Source: Ifrita kowaldi (Eukaryota; Chordata; Aves; Passeriformes; Cinclosomatidae). Taken from it: 64,000 nt of DNA. Shown one piece after another: positions 26,701-36,321 of this stretch. The notes under the pieces were generated by a model, which had not been told where the DNA came from, did no database searches, and worked only from the letters and a program-made list of their open reading frames with translations. The stretch covers positions 186,001-250,000 of the forward strand of contig VZRS01007507.1 of NCBI GenBank assembly GCA_013398055.1, read 5' to 3'. Numbering within the stretch: position 1 is the stretch's first letter; every line of letters starts with the position of its first letter. The position numbers and the translations under genes were made by a program.

Positions 26701-29700
26701 TATAGTGGACATACCTCATGGTAGGAAGATAGTCTCTCTGGAGAGTGCTTTTATATACTGGCAGTATTTATTTGCATATTACAAATTTGACATTTAGTTT
26801 ATGGAAATAAATGTAAATAATGAGTAGCTTTTGAACTGGTCCACAAGCTTAGCAGCTGTCTCCTTTCAGCATGGAAAAAGGTTCAGAGGATTTGACCATT
26901 ATTTTGTATCTCTGTCGTGAGTTAACTACTTCTCTTTCTGAAATAGAAATGTAGTTTGGCTTTTGCTGGCTGAATTGCAAAAAAGCATTAATGTCAGCTC
27001 TGTGAAAGCTGCAGAAAGCCCAGAACGTACCACAGTGACAGGAGGAACCCTGGGGAGGTACATATTTCTTGCTTACCTCTTATCATAAGTATATTTGCTT
27101 ATTAGCAATCACATTGGATAGAGGTGCTGTTTTTTTAACAGTGCTGGCAGGGCCTGAAACTAATTGGTTCCTCTGGGATAAAATAGGATATTTTTTCTTT
27201 TTTTTTTCCCTCCATAAATGAATTATCTTACTTTGTTTGAATATAGTAAACAATTTATTATAATTTTGATATAATGTAAATACTTTGCTTATTTTAAAAA
27301 GTAAGTTTTGTGTTTCTGTAAAATAGACTTGAAATATTGATAATATCCCGTGAAAAAAAATAGTTGGATGCTTTCTAAACAATCTTTAAAGATATTCTTG
27401 GGTTTATATTTTATTACTCATAAGAAAGAACTGATCTATTTTGGGGTTTGGGTTTTTTTTTTTAAATTTATTATATTCCTTATCCACATCCCTCATTTGT
27501 AACATTGTCACTATTTATACATCCTGGTTTGGCTGTTGGGAAGCCAAAAAAGACATTTATAAAGGAGATGTACACAATACTGTTTTACAATATTAATGTT
27601 TTCAAGAGTTTGCACAAATACTATCATGAAGGATAAAAAAGAAAACTTCTCCTTATATCTCTTTTCATAAATGTGTTTATAAATAGGACTGCTCCTTTCA
27701 GAGGCTTCCCAAGATCCGTCAGTCTCTGAATGATGAATGATGACACATCAGTGCTGCTTAAGCAATTGAAAAAAATTATGTCTAGGAAGTTATAACAAAA
27801 CAAATTGAAATACATATAAATGCCTAAAAAATTTGACTGGGATAAATAGGAAGCCTGAAATGTATGAAAAAGTAAAAACTAAATCTTTCTGTGTTTTAAT
27901 TTGCAACCTGCATCTGATACATCAAAGCAGGTTGAGTGTTGATCCTTTGGGGGTGGTACAAATCTCTCTTGGGTTTTGTAAAATGTTACAGCCAGTGGGG
28001 AGAAGAGAGGCTCTCTCAAGGCCGTAGTCCTGGAAGGTTTTTAAACACTCATGCTAGAGCAGCTTCAGAAACAGTAGATTCCTGTAGCACAGATTCTTTT
28101 CTTTCCCATTCTAACTTCTTCCTCTGTAATCAGAAGTATATAATTAAGCCTAAAATTAAATCTTCCAGAAGGCAATATCCCAGAAATAGCCCTTCAAGAT
28201 CTTTTATGCCCAACTCAAACAAAGACTTATGCAGATGAGTAGCTTTAATCAAAGGGAAAATACTACTGAAATGAATGAAGCAGCTTTGATGTGTTATGGT
28301 TAATTTGTGGGGCTGGAGCTGATTCCTGTTACATGCAGGAAGACCCCTTGCACAGTGTGGTGTGGGATTTGCACTATAAGAGGAAGTTTGAACAGCATGA
28401 CAAAATCAAATTTGTCTGTGAGCTTTGCTCAAAACATCTTTGAGATTCTGTCTTTAGTTTTTGAAAGGAGGAGCTGATGTTCTGTCAAGTCTCACTGGAA
28501 GATAATGCTTTGCATATAGACTGTCATTTTGAAAATTGTGTGTTTTCATCAGTTAAAAGACAACTGCTACAGCATTTTGTGCCCTAAAAACTGTTAGTTC
28601 ATTATGAGTTGTTTTACATCCTTGTCTGTCAGTATGTTAATGCAACTCTATTTAGTTCACAAAATTAAACCTACACATAGACTTTTGGCCCAGTTTGGAC
28701 ATTAAAGATTATTGGTGTAATTTTGTGCTGTAAATACAGGGTGAAACTCAGTAATTGACAAAGGAGATACCACAATTTCATCAGCAGTCTAACATGGATG
28801 AAAAATTATTTTGCCTTTACTATTCAGTGCTCTGTACTATTCCGTGTCTCAAGTGTTTGGTGGCTCTTTACAGACAGGAATCTGCCTGATGCCCAAAGTA
28901 ACCTTGGATTATGGGGGGATGGCAAAGGTGAAGACGAGCTGTCACCTGAAGAAATACAAATGGTATGCTTATCTTATGTCTAATTGGCTATTTTATTGTA
29001 TTTTCTGCTGTATTCATGTGTGGTAAAAAAAAATACAGATTCACCTAAATTAGTTTTAAACATTTTATGCAGAATAATGCCATAAGAAGATACCCCTTTT
29101 GCTTGTGACTTCCTGATTCTTCTCATAGCAGCTAATAGTTAAAAATGTTACAAAATATTTACATGGAGACATGAAATTAATAAAAACTATTTTTCAACAA
29201 TTGAAATTAAAATTGTTTTCTAACATTACAATTACTGATTGTTTTGTTTAGTCAGGAAACAATAGAAGTCAAGGTAACATCAGAAGAATCATTATGAAAC
29301 TTCTGAAAATAAATTGTTTGCCCTTTTTTCTTGGACAGTTTCTAGAACACAAATAGTTGTATTATTTAACTATTGCTGTGAAGTTATACTTCATATTATT
29401 TCTTTTTATTTTTTTATCATCAAGCTTAGATTGGTTTCCTAGAAGGAATAGCTACAAGCTGTCTGTCACAACAGAATTTAATGAATTTTAACATTTTTGC
29501 ATTTACCTGCTGTCAGCATGTTTATGGATTGTTTGATCCAATTCTGCTTACAGTTGAACAGATAAAACAGAGTATTTTTGATATAGGTACGATTGCTGAC
29601 AACTTGTCAGATTTTTTGAAGTTCCTAAAATTTATCATTTTGAACATAGCTCAAAATTCTTAGAAAACCTCTCTACATTAGCACACACTGCCTTGGGTTT

Positions 29701-32700
29701 ATACAAAGAAAGAAAAACTGCTTTCAATCAGTAGCTGTGCAGATTTCAGAACAGTGAGCTTTGTTAGGGCAAAGGGCTGCAGCAGTATGAGTTTGTGAAG
29801 CTTCCTTGGCAGTGATTCGAGGTGTTCCCAGACACAGCGCACATCAGTCTTCCAGTCAGAGATGAGAAAGTTGCACATAATTATGGCTTGCTAAAAATGT
29901 TCTTCAGAGGCTGCTCTGTATGCTCTCATACTGTTCTTGAGTGCCAGTCTAAAATCTAGAGGCTTACTCCTGCTTTCTGTTTGCTTTTAAAAGAGAATTC
30001 TTTACATATTTTCATTCTCCTGCCTTCAGGCACAATACTGTTAGGCCCCTTGCTGTCAGCGTCCAGAGAAACGGGGAAACAAGAGTTGGAGATGATGGTT
30101 CTGATAGGGCCTCCTGACTGAAAGCTAAATGCAGGTTGTGTTTTGTAGGCCTAGGATCATAGGAAAAATCTCCTCTCTGAAAGGGTTGTCAAGCTTTGGC
30201 ACAGACTGGTCATGGAACTGGTGGAGTCACCATCCCTGGTGATATTTAAAAGACATGCAGGCATGGCACTTAAGGACATTAGTTAGGCTTTAGTTAGGCT
30301 TTGGGTTAATGGTTATCTTGATCTCTAACATCTTTTCCATCCTAAGCAATTCTATGAAAAGGGTAGATTGCAGTCTGTAAACTGCTGTGTTGGTTTTAAA
30401 TTGGGATGGTTTGTGTCAAATTATACTTAACAAATTTCAGTCATGGTTCCATGATCCTTCATGTAGATAAAATAAAGAATTAAAGCCCTATCATTGCTAC
30501 AGCAGCAATTCCTATCAGTATTTTACCCTCAGGAGAGAGCTTGACGTTGTTCAAAATGTTTGCAGGCTATTGCATGATATGCACAATAGATTTCAGTTTA
30601 CAACTTTGAATACAGGTATATTAACAGTTTTTACAGTTACTGATGATGAGCAGATGTCTTGTGGTTGCATTGAGTGGGAAAAATCTGACTCTGCCATTTG
30701 GATTCATAAAAATATGTACTTTTCTCTGACTTTATCTTTTTTTGGTTGGTTGGTCTTGTCTTAAATTCAGGAACAGCACACATCTAATGTCTTCTCTCAT
30801 GGGGTAACAAAAAGGAGTAGTGATTATTTCTTTTATGCATTGGATTTTTAGCCACATATTAAGCAGTTTGTCACTTTATGCCATACTTTGGTAACAGAAT
30901 ATTTCACTGTCATAAAAGAGGCTACTTCAATAAGCCATAAATCGCTGAGCTGTACTGATCGCTAGAGCTTGGTTTTATGTTCCTATCATGTAAATCCCTT
31001 TGTGGCACACTGGTATATGATGTCTTCAGTGCTCAAACCCTTTGTTCAATTGACTGTTTTAGCATATCTTAACTGCTGTCTGTGCAAGTGCTCCATCAGC
31101 CATGATTTCAACTTGCAAAGATCATTTAGCAGTTTAAAAGGCAGTCTCTGCCAGTGGAAGCTTTTAAATATCAAAGGGACTTTTAAAAGAATACTTTCTC
31201 AAGTGGATTTGTGCTATTTGTAAAGGATTAAAGTGATTCACTGTTTCTTTACTGAAAATTTGTCTTCTCAATTAGTTACCATCTCAATTTTACTACGGCA
31301 GCAGATTTGGGAATTTCTAATGTTGAGTATTTGTACAGACATCCTTAAAGAAGTCAGAAAAAACAATTGCAGCTTGGTGGCCCCACGTAGTCACTCAAGG
31401 ACCAACCAGTGATGGCAGTGCTAAATCTCGTGGTTCTATTTCATTGCTCTGTTCCTTGGCCTGTGATGTGACTCCACCAGAACCAGACATAAAATGGTCA
31501 TGAATGTAAAGCAGTGCAGTGATGAAGCACCTTTAGCCATCTGCTGCTGTGAAGTAAATACCATGGTATTTTAGGCAATTATATTTTCAAAAATGCTCTG
31601 TTCTGTAGGTGGTGTTGCTACAGACAGCAGTGACAATGACACTTGAATGTATTACAACACTGGTATTACTTTATTTGACAAAACCGTTGGATCTTTAGAG
31701 TGGAAAACAATGGGACTTCATGGAACTGTGCAGTATGTTGCTCTCTGTTCCCCTTCAATTCACAGGGCTGGGCACCTTTCCTGAGACCTCTGCCTCACAG
31801 TGAAGGTGACAGTGCCCCATAACCCCCCTCTTAGACTCAGTGAAATCCTTTAACCCAGGAGAGAAGGCTGTTCTTACCAGTAGACAGTGAGCCTCTAGTA
31901 CAAAAAGAAATCTGGATCTTAAAAGAAATAAAACATTTTTCTTCATTCTTTATGATAGAAATTGCCCATATCAGAAGACTAAACCTTTTTCTGTGAGATT
32001 CACTGTTACCCTTCTTCAAACACATGCTTGTAATTTCAGACTTACTTCTATGAAATTGAGCCTAAAAATTTCATGTCATTTCATTCTTCCTTTTTTCCAG
32101 TTTGAACAGGAGAACCAGAGACTTATTGGTGAAATGAACAATCTCTTCGATGAAGTCAGGTACAGTTTTCTGTTACTTGACAGACGGTGGCCCATGCTGG
32201 TCCCATGCCCCGGTCGGCACCCGTGTGCAGGGCACTGGCTGCAGGACACCTGCCCGCACCCACTGCAGTGGTGTGGGAGGAGCTGGGACAAAACACCAGC
32301 ACCCAGGAAAGGAACCACCTGCTGTCCCACAGCGTAAAGAATGGTTCTGAGGGACACAAACTATCCAGAATAGCAGTGGTTAAGTTTGGATGGTTTACAT
32401 CCTCCCTTATCCAAGTTTTAAAATACTAAATTTTCGATTTTATCCTGTTGTCCACTGGATATCCAGGTGGCAGTAGGGGAGGTGCCATTGCTGACCCCAT
32501 GCAGACACAGGCAACAGTGCAATTCACTCTCCCCAGCTGTGCAGAACACCCAAACAGCTACTCAAGCTAGAAACTGACTTTTGTATTTCAGTCCTAGGCA
32601 AGGTGAACTGCACACGCCAGAGTAGCATATGAAAAGGGTGTGTCAAAATCAACTGCTTAGGGCCCACCATGGATTTTGTTATATGAAATGAAAGAAGGGA

Positions 32701-35101
32701 GACAGGTGAAACCCTGGCAGTGAGAGCTGCTCACTGAGCACTTCTGGGGGTGCCTTTTCCCAGGGCTTCACTGTAGGCTGGTTGTCTTCCAACCAGGAAC
32801 TGTCCAAGCCCTGGTCCCAGGCTATTCCTGCCTCACAGACAACTGACGAAACAGTGGCCTCCTGAGCAGCCACTTTCTGGCTGAGAGTCTGAATCTGCAG
32901 CAGCAAGACATGTTTGCAGTAGTTTTTAATGGAGTATTTCTCTTCTTTGCCAAGACAAATTGAAGGAAAAGTGGTGGAAATCTCCAGATTACAAGAGATA
33001 TTCACTGAGAAAGTCTTGCAACAGGTTAGTATAATTTAATACTACAGCAGCAAATACAGCTTGAAGATTTTCGTGGGGGTAGTTTGGTCTTGGTTGCCAG
33101 CTTCTGAACATAAGATTAATGAATCTTTGATGCAAATGTGAAGGAAAATATTTTTGTTTTTCAAATTCAGAATCAAGCTATTTGCCATTGTTACTTACTA
33201 GCATGTACCAGGAACAGAAAATGAGACATATGTGTTAGTAGAATGATCCCTCTGCCTCAGAACTGGTGTCCTGTTAAATGTGTTATTTAACAGGATCCTT
33301 TCTGGAAATGGGGGCACCTCTTCCAAAAGAACTGGGAAAAATCAGACAGGTTAGATTTGACTCTAGATAAATGGGAGGCTTCCTACTGATTTTGGTGGTC
33401 TCCATTCAGGTTTGTAAAACCACGGGTAAAGAAATTACAACTTAATTGTATTACTCTATGCCTTTGTATCAATGATACAAAGACGTTAGTAATACCAGAT
33501 TTTATTTTACTTTTGAGTTCTACTTGTTCCCCAAGTCTATGGAAGAGTTTATTTCGTAACATTCATTACTATTTCTCAATTTTATCTCTTTTTTAAACAG
33601 GAAACTGATATTGACAATATCCATCAATTAGTTGTGGGTGCAACAGAGAATATAAAAGAAGGCAATGAAGACATAAGAGAGGTAACATCTTGAACTTGTG
33701 TTTTAAACTCACTTGTTTCTCTTAGCTTTCAGTTTTTTCCAGGCGTGGTTTTAAACAGCATGTGTGAGCTTGCCCATGGGATCGCTGCAGTGGGCGTTGG
33801 GGCGTCAGGACAGGGCTTTGGGAAACTCTACAAGGTAGCTGAGCTTCTCAGTGGTTCACACTTGCTAACCATGATCTGAATAGCTACACAGGGCTGCAGA
33901 AATCTACTTGGCCTCATCAATTTTTTAAACATGAAGGTCACCTGGCTGTTTTTTCACAGCACCTGTGAAGTTTTTTAAAAAAAAAGAAGGGCAGAGGGGG
34001 CAGAAATTGCAGACTATCACTAAAAGACAGTGCTGAAATGGTTGAAACTGGAGTTAGATGCCGAGTGTTAGCAGAAGAGACTCTTTACCACTGTGAACAC
34101 TTCTTGCATGCAAAAAAATCTCTTCCACATTTTTACTAATTAGATGGAAAGGATGTTTTGAGAACTGAGATTTCAATAAAAACTAAGTTCTAAATTAGGC
34201 TACTGAGTAAATGGCTCACTTCTTTCTCCCTCGTGAAAGCACGAAACAGAAAAGGTATCTCAAGGATGAGTTACCCACTGCTCTGCTCTCCTGAAAAGTG
34301 CACCAACCATGGCAAGAACTGAAGCTGTATTTTGTGTCACTTCTCACACTTGTAGGTAGAACGAAGTTTCCTAAACCATCCTGAGAAACAGTAGTGAACG
34401 GTGCTAAAATAAAAAACGGTGTTACTCACATTAATACTTGTATCACATAAAAAAGAACTTACATATGTAAATCTGAAAAATGAAATCAAAAAACAGGTCC
34501 CTTGCTGGTCTCAGTTTTGGAAAGGGAAATCCAAGAAAAACACTTGCTCTGAGACTGAAAGAAGTGACTGAGTTATCTCCAGGGTCATCAGGAATGTGTT
34601 TGTTTGTTTTTGTTGTTTCTTCATTTGTTTAAGTCAGATCTTTATTAGAAAGATGAAGGCCTGATTACTTTTAATCATGGAATTTCACTTTTGGAACTTA
34701 AAACTAACTTTGAAGCATGTACTTTTTCATATAGTTCCCAATGTTTGATTGCATGGGATCTTGGGATTTTAATGGTTTTTATTTTTTTCCAAATGTCCGG
34801 TTTTAAGATTTTGAGTGTGACTTCCATGTGATAATCTAAAGACGTACAGCAAACCTGACCTGTACTCACCTGAAATTAGGGGCAAATTTTGTTGTTTCTC
34901 TTGTGGGAGGGAAGGGTGATGGCACTAACAGGCATTCTGGGTTGCCATTGTTGAAATTCTGTGTGTTTACTGGTGATGGTAACAGGGATAACCTTTTCCT
35001 CACAGGCCATCAAAAACAATGCTGGATTTAGAGTATGGATCCTGTTCTTCCTTGTGATGTGTTCATTCTCCTTGCTTTTCCTGGACTGGTATGATAATTA
35101 A
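8725..35101 (+). CDS. STX18: Syntaxin-18, 3' ten coding exons (5' partial)
   Basis: Syntaxin-18 is the ER-resident Qa-SNARE that pairs with BNIP1/Sec20, USE1 and SEC22B in Golgi-to-ER retrograde fusion. CDS exons: 8725-8792, 19473-19588, 20691-20768, 20872-20938, 24277-24392, 28874-28962, 32101-32159, 32955-33024, 33601-33681, 35006-35101. Each is bounded by AG and GT, and the phases join without a frameshift into 279 residues plus TAA. Recognisable parts in order are the N-terminal helical region (ISHIGKLKDF, MTDTERDQIDQDAQ), a variable Ser/Pro/Glu-rich linker, the WGDGKGEDELSPEEIQM segment, the SNARE helix (FEQENQRLIGEM to about GNEDIRE) and a C-terminal membrane anchor starting at VWILFF. 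Human STX18 has 335 residues and the missing N-terminus is about 56, so nothing internal is lost. The first exon or exons lie left of the window; I saw no exon encoding them in 1-8724. Assignment rests on recalled family similarity and is very secure. Confidence 0.97.
10038..10474 (+). mobile_element. Solo LTR, 437 bp, ERV1-like, with 4-bp TSD
   Basis: The ends form a perfect 9-bp inverted repeat, TGATGCCTT (10038-10046) and AAGGCATCA (10466-10474). They are flanked by identical AAAC copies at 10034-10037 and 10475-10478. A 4-bp duplication points to ERV1 (class I, gammaretrovirus-like) integration. Promoter parts are visible in plus orientation: octamer ATGCAAAT at 10291-10298, TATAAAAG at 10309-10316, and AATAAA at 10406-10411, 97 bp after the TATA. 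The element therefore lies in the same orientation as STX18. A short repeat (GGGTCCATCTTGG in two near copies) occurs just after 10337. No internal retroviral sequence remains. Confidence 0.9.
11924..12518 (-). mobile_element. Solo LTR, avian ERVL type, antisense to STX18
   Basis: The plus strand opens TGTCATGGTTTAACCCCAGC and closes near CCAGTGCACA, the reverse complement of the widespread avian ERVL LTR that starts TGTACTGGTTTTGGCTGGG and ends GGTTAAACCACGACA. Read on the minus strand, the usual TATA region is present but altered (CATATACAGCTGGG), and an ATTAAACTG poly(A)-type signal falls near 12060. No matching target duplication was found and the exact right edge (12516-12520) is uncertain, so it is older than the other two LTRs. 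Open frames on both strands within it are not genes. Confidence 0.85.
14425..14470 (-). repeat. Possible CR1 3'-tail fragment
   Basis: ATCATAGAAATGTTAGGCTGGAAGG resembles the reverse complement of a CR1 3' end (ATCATAGAAT...TTGGAAGG). The match fades within about 40 bp, so it is either very short or very old. Confidence 0.35.
17505..17570 (+). repeat. Possible degraded CR1 fragment
   Basis: GACGATCTTAATGGTCCC followed by CTTCTG resembles the near-3' segment of older CR1 subfamilies. The terminal 8-bp repeats are not evident. Confidence 0.3.
19473..19588 (+). CDS. STX18: STX18 coding exon 2 of window
   Basis: One base completes Ser, then 38 codons from HIMSEYVRMTDTERD to HQLRTE, and one base of the next codon. 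The acceptor is cttatttctcag and the donor is gaag|gtaaac. TERDQIDQDAQ is a hallmark syntaxin-18 segment. An open frame starting upstream at 19414 is intron read-through and not an alternative start. Confidence 0.96.
20691..20768 (+). CDS. STX18: STX18 coding exon 3 of window
   Basis: Encodes A-HKGVQSAQVKEHRTAVLDFI-EDYLK with split codons at both ends. The acceptor is tgtatttcag. The donor AAA|GTACTT departs from the usual GTRAGT, and the next intron is only 103 nt. Reading into that intron gives Ser-Thr-stop. Confidence 0.96.
20769..20871 (+). other. STX18: 103-nt STX18 mini-intron
   Basis: Bounded by GTACTT and gtcttgaacag. It is by far the shortest intron in the gene; the others visible run from about 0.6 to 10.7 kb. 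In-frame retention meets TAG at 20774-20776. Confidence 0.93.
20872..20938 (+). CDS. STX18: STX18 coding exon 4 of window
   Basis: Completes Arg, then encodes VCKLYSEQRAIRVKRVIDKKR plus two bases of Leu. The donor is tt|gtgagt. The strongly basic stretch matches the human RVKRVVDKKRLSKLEPE region. Confidence 0.96.
20939..24276 (+). other. STX18: STX18 intron, about 3.3 kb
   Basis: AT-rich sequence. It includes a small inverted repeat at about 22434-22458 (two ATTTAAAT arms) and adjoining T and A runs near 23962-23978. No gene, RNA or recognised transposon. Confidence 0.85.
24277..24392 (+). CDS. STX18: STX18 coding exon 5 of window (variable linker)
   Basis: Completes Leu, then encodes 38 codons from SRLEPEQSNVSKSPLSPEKS to KLFVEESK. 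It is rich in Ser, Pro, Glu and Lys and diverges from human, as expected for the disordered linker between the N-terminal helices and the SNARE motif. Acceptor acttctag, donor aaag|gtaaga. Confidence 0.95.
24393..28873 (+). other. STX18: STX18 intron, about 4.5 kb
   Basis: No recognised element. A 124-codon plus frame at 24893-25267 and overlapping frames on both strands at 25706-26049 have no family likeness or splice context and look like chance openings in locally less AT-rich sequence. Confidence 0.8.
28874..28962 (+). CDS. STX18: STX18 coding exon 6 of window
   Basis: Completes Asp, then encodes RNLPDAQSNLGLWGDGKGED and ELSPEEIQM. The GKGEDELSPEEIQM block is essentially identical to human. 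Acceptor ctttacag: the first AG at 28872-28873 keeps phase, whereas a second AG four bases later would break it. Donor atg|gtatgc. Confidence 0.96.
28963..32100 (+). other. STX18: STX18 intron, about 3.1 kb
   Basis: Contains a CR1 tail at about 30150-30358. Otherwise AT-rich with no recognised gene or RNA. Confidence 0.85.
30150..30358 (+). mobile_element. CR1 LINE 3' fragment, sense
   Basis: The order GTGGAGTCACCATCCCTGG, then the GGCACTTAAGGACAT region, then GGGTTAATGGTT and finally CTTTTCCATCCTAAGCAATTC ending in TTCTATGA follows the 3' end of avian CR1 elements. It is 5'-truncated as usual. An 11-bp unit (AGTTAGGCTTT) is duplicated inside it at 30281-30302. Confidence 0.8.
32101..32159 (+). 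CDS. STX18: STX18 coding exon 7 of window (SNARE helix start)
   Basis: Encodes FEQENQRLIGEMNNLFDEV plus two bases of Arg. This is the N-terminal half of the SNARE helix. Acceptor ttttttccag, donor tcag|gtacag. Confidence 0.97.
32160..32954 (+). other. STX18: STX18 intron, 795 bp, GC-rich at its start
   Basis: The part at about 32185-32335 is markedly more GC-rich than the neighbouring introns and is open in several frames on both strands, a by-product of few AT-rich stops. No known repeat or protein was recognised. Confidence 0.8.
32955..33024 (+). CDS. STX18: STX18 coding exon 8 of window (SNARE zero layer)
   Basis: Completes Arg, then encodes QIEGKVVEISRLQEIFTEKV and LQQ. By alignment with other Qa-SNAREs (QGEMIDRI in syntaxin-1), the last Gln, codon 33022-33024, is the ionic zero-layer Gln, so it is the final codon of this exon. 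Acceptor tttgccaag, donor cag|gttagt. Confidence 0.96.
33025..33600 (+). other. STX18: STX18 intron, 576 bp
   Basis: AT-rich sequence ending in a pyrimidine tract and ttttaaacag. Nothing else recognised. Confidence 0.9.
33601..33681 (+). CDS. STX18: STX18 coding exon 9 of window (SNARE helix end)
   Basis: Twenty-seven whole codons from ETDIDNIHQLVVGATENIKE to GNEDIRE, the C-terminal half of the SNARE helix. Phase 0 at both ends. Acceptor tttttaaacag, donor gag|gtaaca. Confidence 0.97.
33682..35005 (+). other. STX18: STX18 last intron, 1.3 kb
   Basis: Ends with ttttcctcacag. No recognised repeat or exon; a 64-codon minus frame at 34675-34869 has no support. Confidence 0.88.
35006..35101 (+). 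CDS. STX18: STX18 last coding exon (membrane anchor, stop)
   Basis: Encodes AIKNNAGFRV, then a hydrophobic anchor WILFFLVMCSFSLLFL, then DWYDN and TAA (35099-35101). This is the tail anchor that places syntaxin-18 in the ER membrane, with only a few residues on the lumenal side. Confidence 0.97.
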   Translation, partial: AIKNNAGFRVWILFFLVMCSFSLLFLDWYDN

Positions 35102-35227
35102 TTAAACCTACTATTGTCTCTATGCTCTGTTTGTAAATGTTTTGACTTTTTTTCAGTGGAGGGGGGTATACAGCATACCTACGTCTTTTATGCATTTTTT
35201 CATACCTCTGTGATGGAAATATTTTCC

Positions 35228-35233
35228 AATAAA
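35228..35233 (+). terminator. STX18: STX18 poly(A) signal AATAAA
   Basis: A canonical AATAAA 127 nt after the stop, followed by a GT-rich stretch (ATGTGTGTGCTC), as expected of a cleavage site. This gives a 3' UTR of roughly 150 nt. Later plus-strand AATAAA strings near 36677 and 36714 could serve longer forms but lie inside the likely NSG1 3' UTR. Confidence 0.75.
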
Positions 35234-35249
35234 TATGTGTGTGCTCATA

Positions 35250-36315
35250 TCCATTAGTACATTCATTTTAAATCCCTTCATCAAACACAAACCCACACTT
35301 AATCCTCTGAAGAGCAAGAAACTCTTTGAAAGAGCTGTGAAGAAAGCTACACGCTAGAGCAGAGCTAACAGAAGGAAAAACAACAATACTGGTTTTGTCA
35401 CAGCCACCCACCTGCGATGTGGAAAGTCCAGCTCCCATCCCAGATGAAGAGAAAACTGTTACTGTGCAAAAGCATCTACACTGTCTCAGGCGTTTATTTC
35501 ATCACACCACTTCAGTACACAGTGATCACTTTGCACATAAATGACCTCTACTTCTAATCCTTTGAAACTACTTGACTCTGAAATCAGCTTGATCTAATGG
35601 TAGTAATAATGATAAGGAGTCAACTAAAGAGCTTTACTTGCAGGTGAAAAGAGAGAATACAACAGAAAGAGATTGTGCAGTGAAACAGATGTTCTGGGAT
35701 GCTGGAACAAAGCCAAAGCATAGACAATATTAAACTCTTCAAAGTACTAAAACTGGAAGCAATTTGTTAACTAAAAAAAGTCTCAAAACCAAGTGTAGCT
35801 AAGACTCAATAAAACTCCCTCCTATTAAATCAGGAAAAACGGTTTTGACTTCAAGAGGCATAAACAATCTGTTTCTGCTAGAGCATAAGGCTTACTAGTT
35901 TTTATTGTTACGAGGAGAAAAATAACTTGTTTCTCATCAGTATTTACTTGTGCATTAAAGTTTTTATTGTCCTAAATTTAAGGGGAGGAGATGTATCATG
36001 AATCATTTCTATTTAGGACAGTCTTGGGAAACAGATCTTTCCACCCTGTAAAATCTGAATGTCCTCTACAAATACATTGATATGAAATGTGTGTTTTCCT
36101 ATCTCTCTTCTGAAATGTATATTTCTATACATTTTATGCCACAAGCAGCATCATTCTTATTCCTTACTCTGCACAGAGTGAAAATGTCAAAAGTTACAGG
36201 TGAATTAATTATATTCAATAAAGTAGATGCCTGTTAGAAAATGAAACATGGTATGTTTTAAAGATCTCAACATAAGCTTGATATTTTTAAATGCAAAGAA
36301 AAATTTGGCACATAG
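35250..36315. other. Gap between converging STX18 and NSG1 ends
   Basis: No coding sequence. Minus-strand AATAAA strings at 35493-35498, 35901-35906 and 35963-35968 could be alternative, more distal NSG1 poly(A) signals, in which case the two 3' ends nearly abut. Confidence 0.6.
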
Positions 36316-36321
36316 TTTATT
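36316..36321 (-). terminator. NSG1: Possible NSG1 poly(A) signal
   Basis: AATAAA on the minus strand (TTTATT on the plus strand), about 1.6 kb past the NSG1 stop. It is the first canonical signal I found downstream of the stop. Alternatives lie further left. Confidence 0.4.

Noticed and set aside
28874..28877. Alternative acceptor four bases downstream (acag at 28874-28877) for the STX18 exon
   Set aside because: It would shift the frame and lose the conserved WGDGKGEDELSPEE block; the first AG keeps phase.
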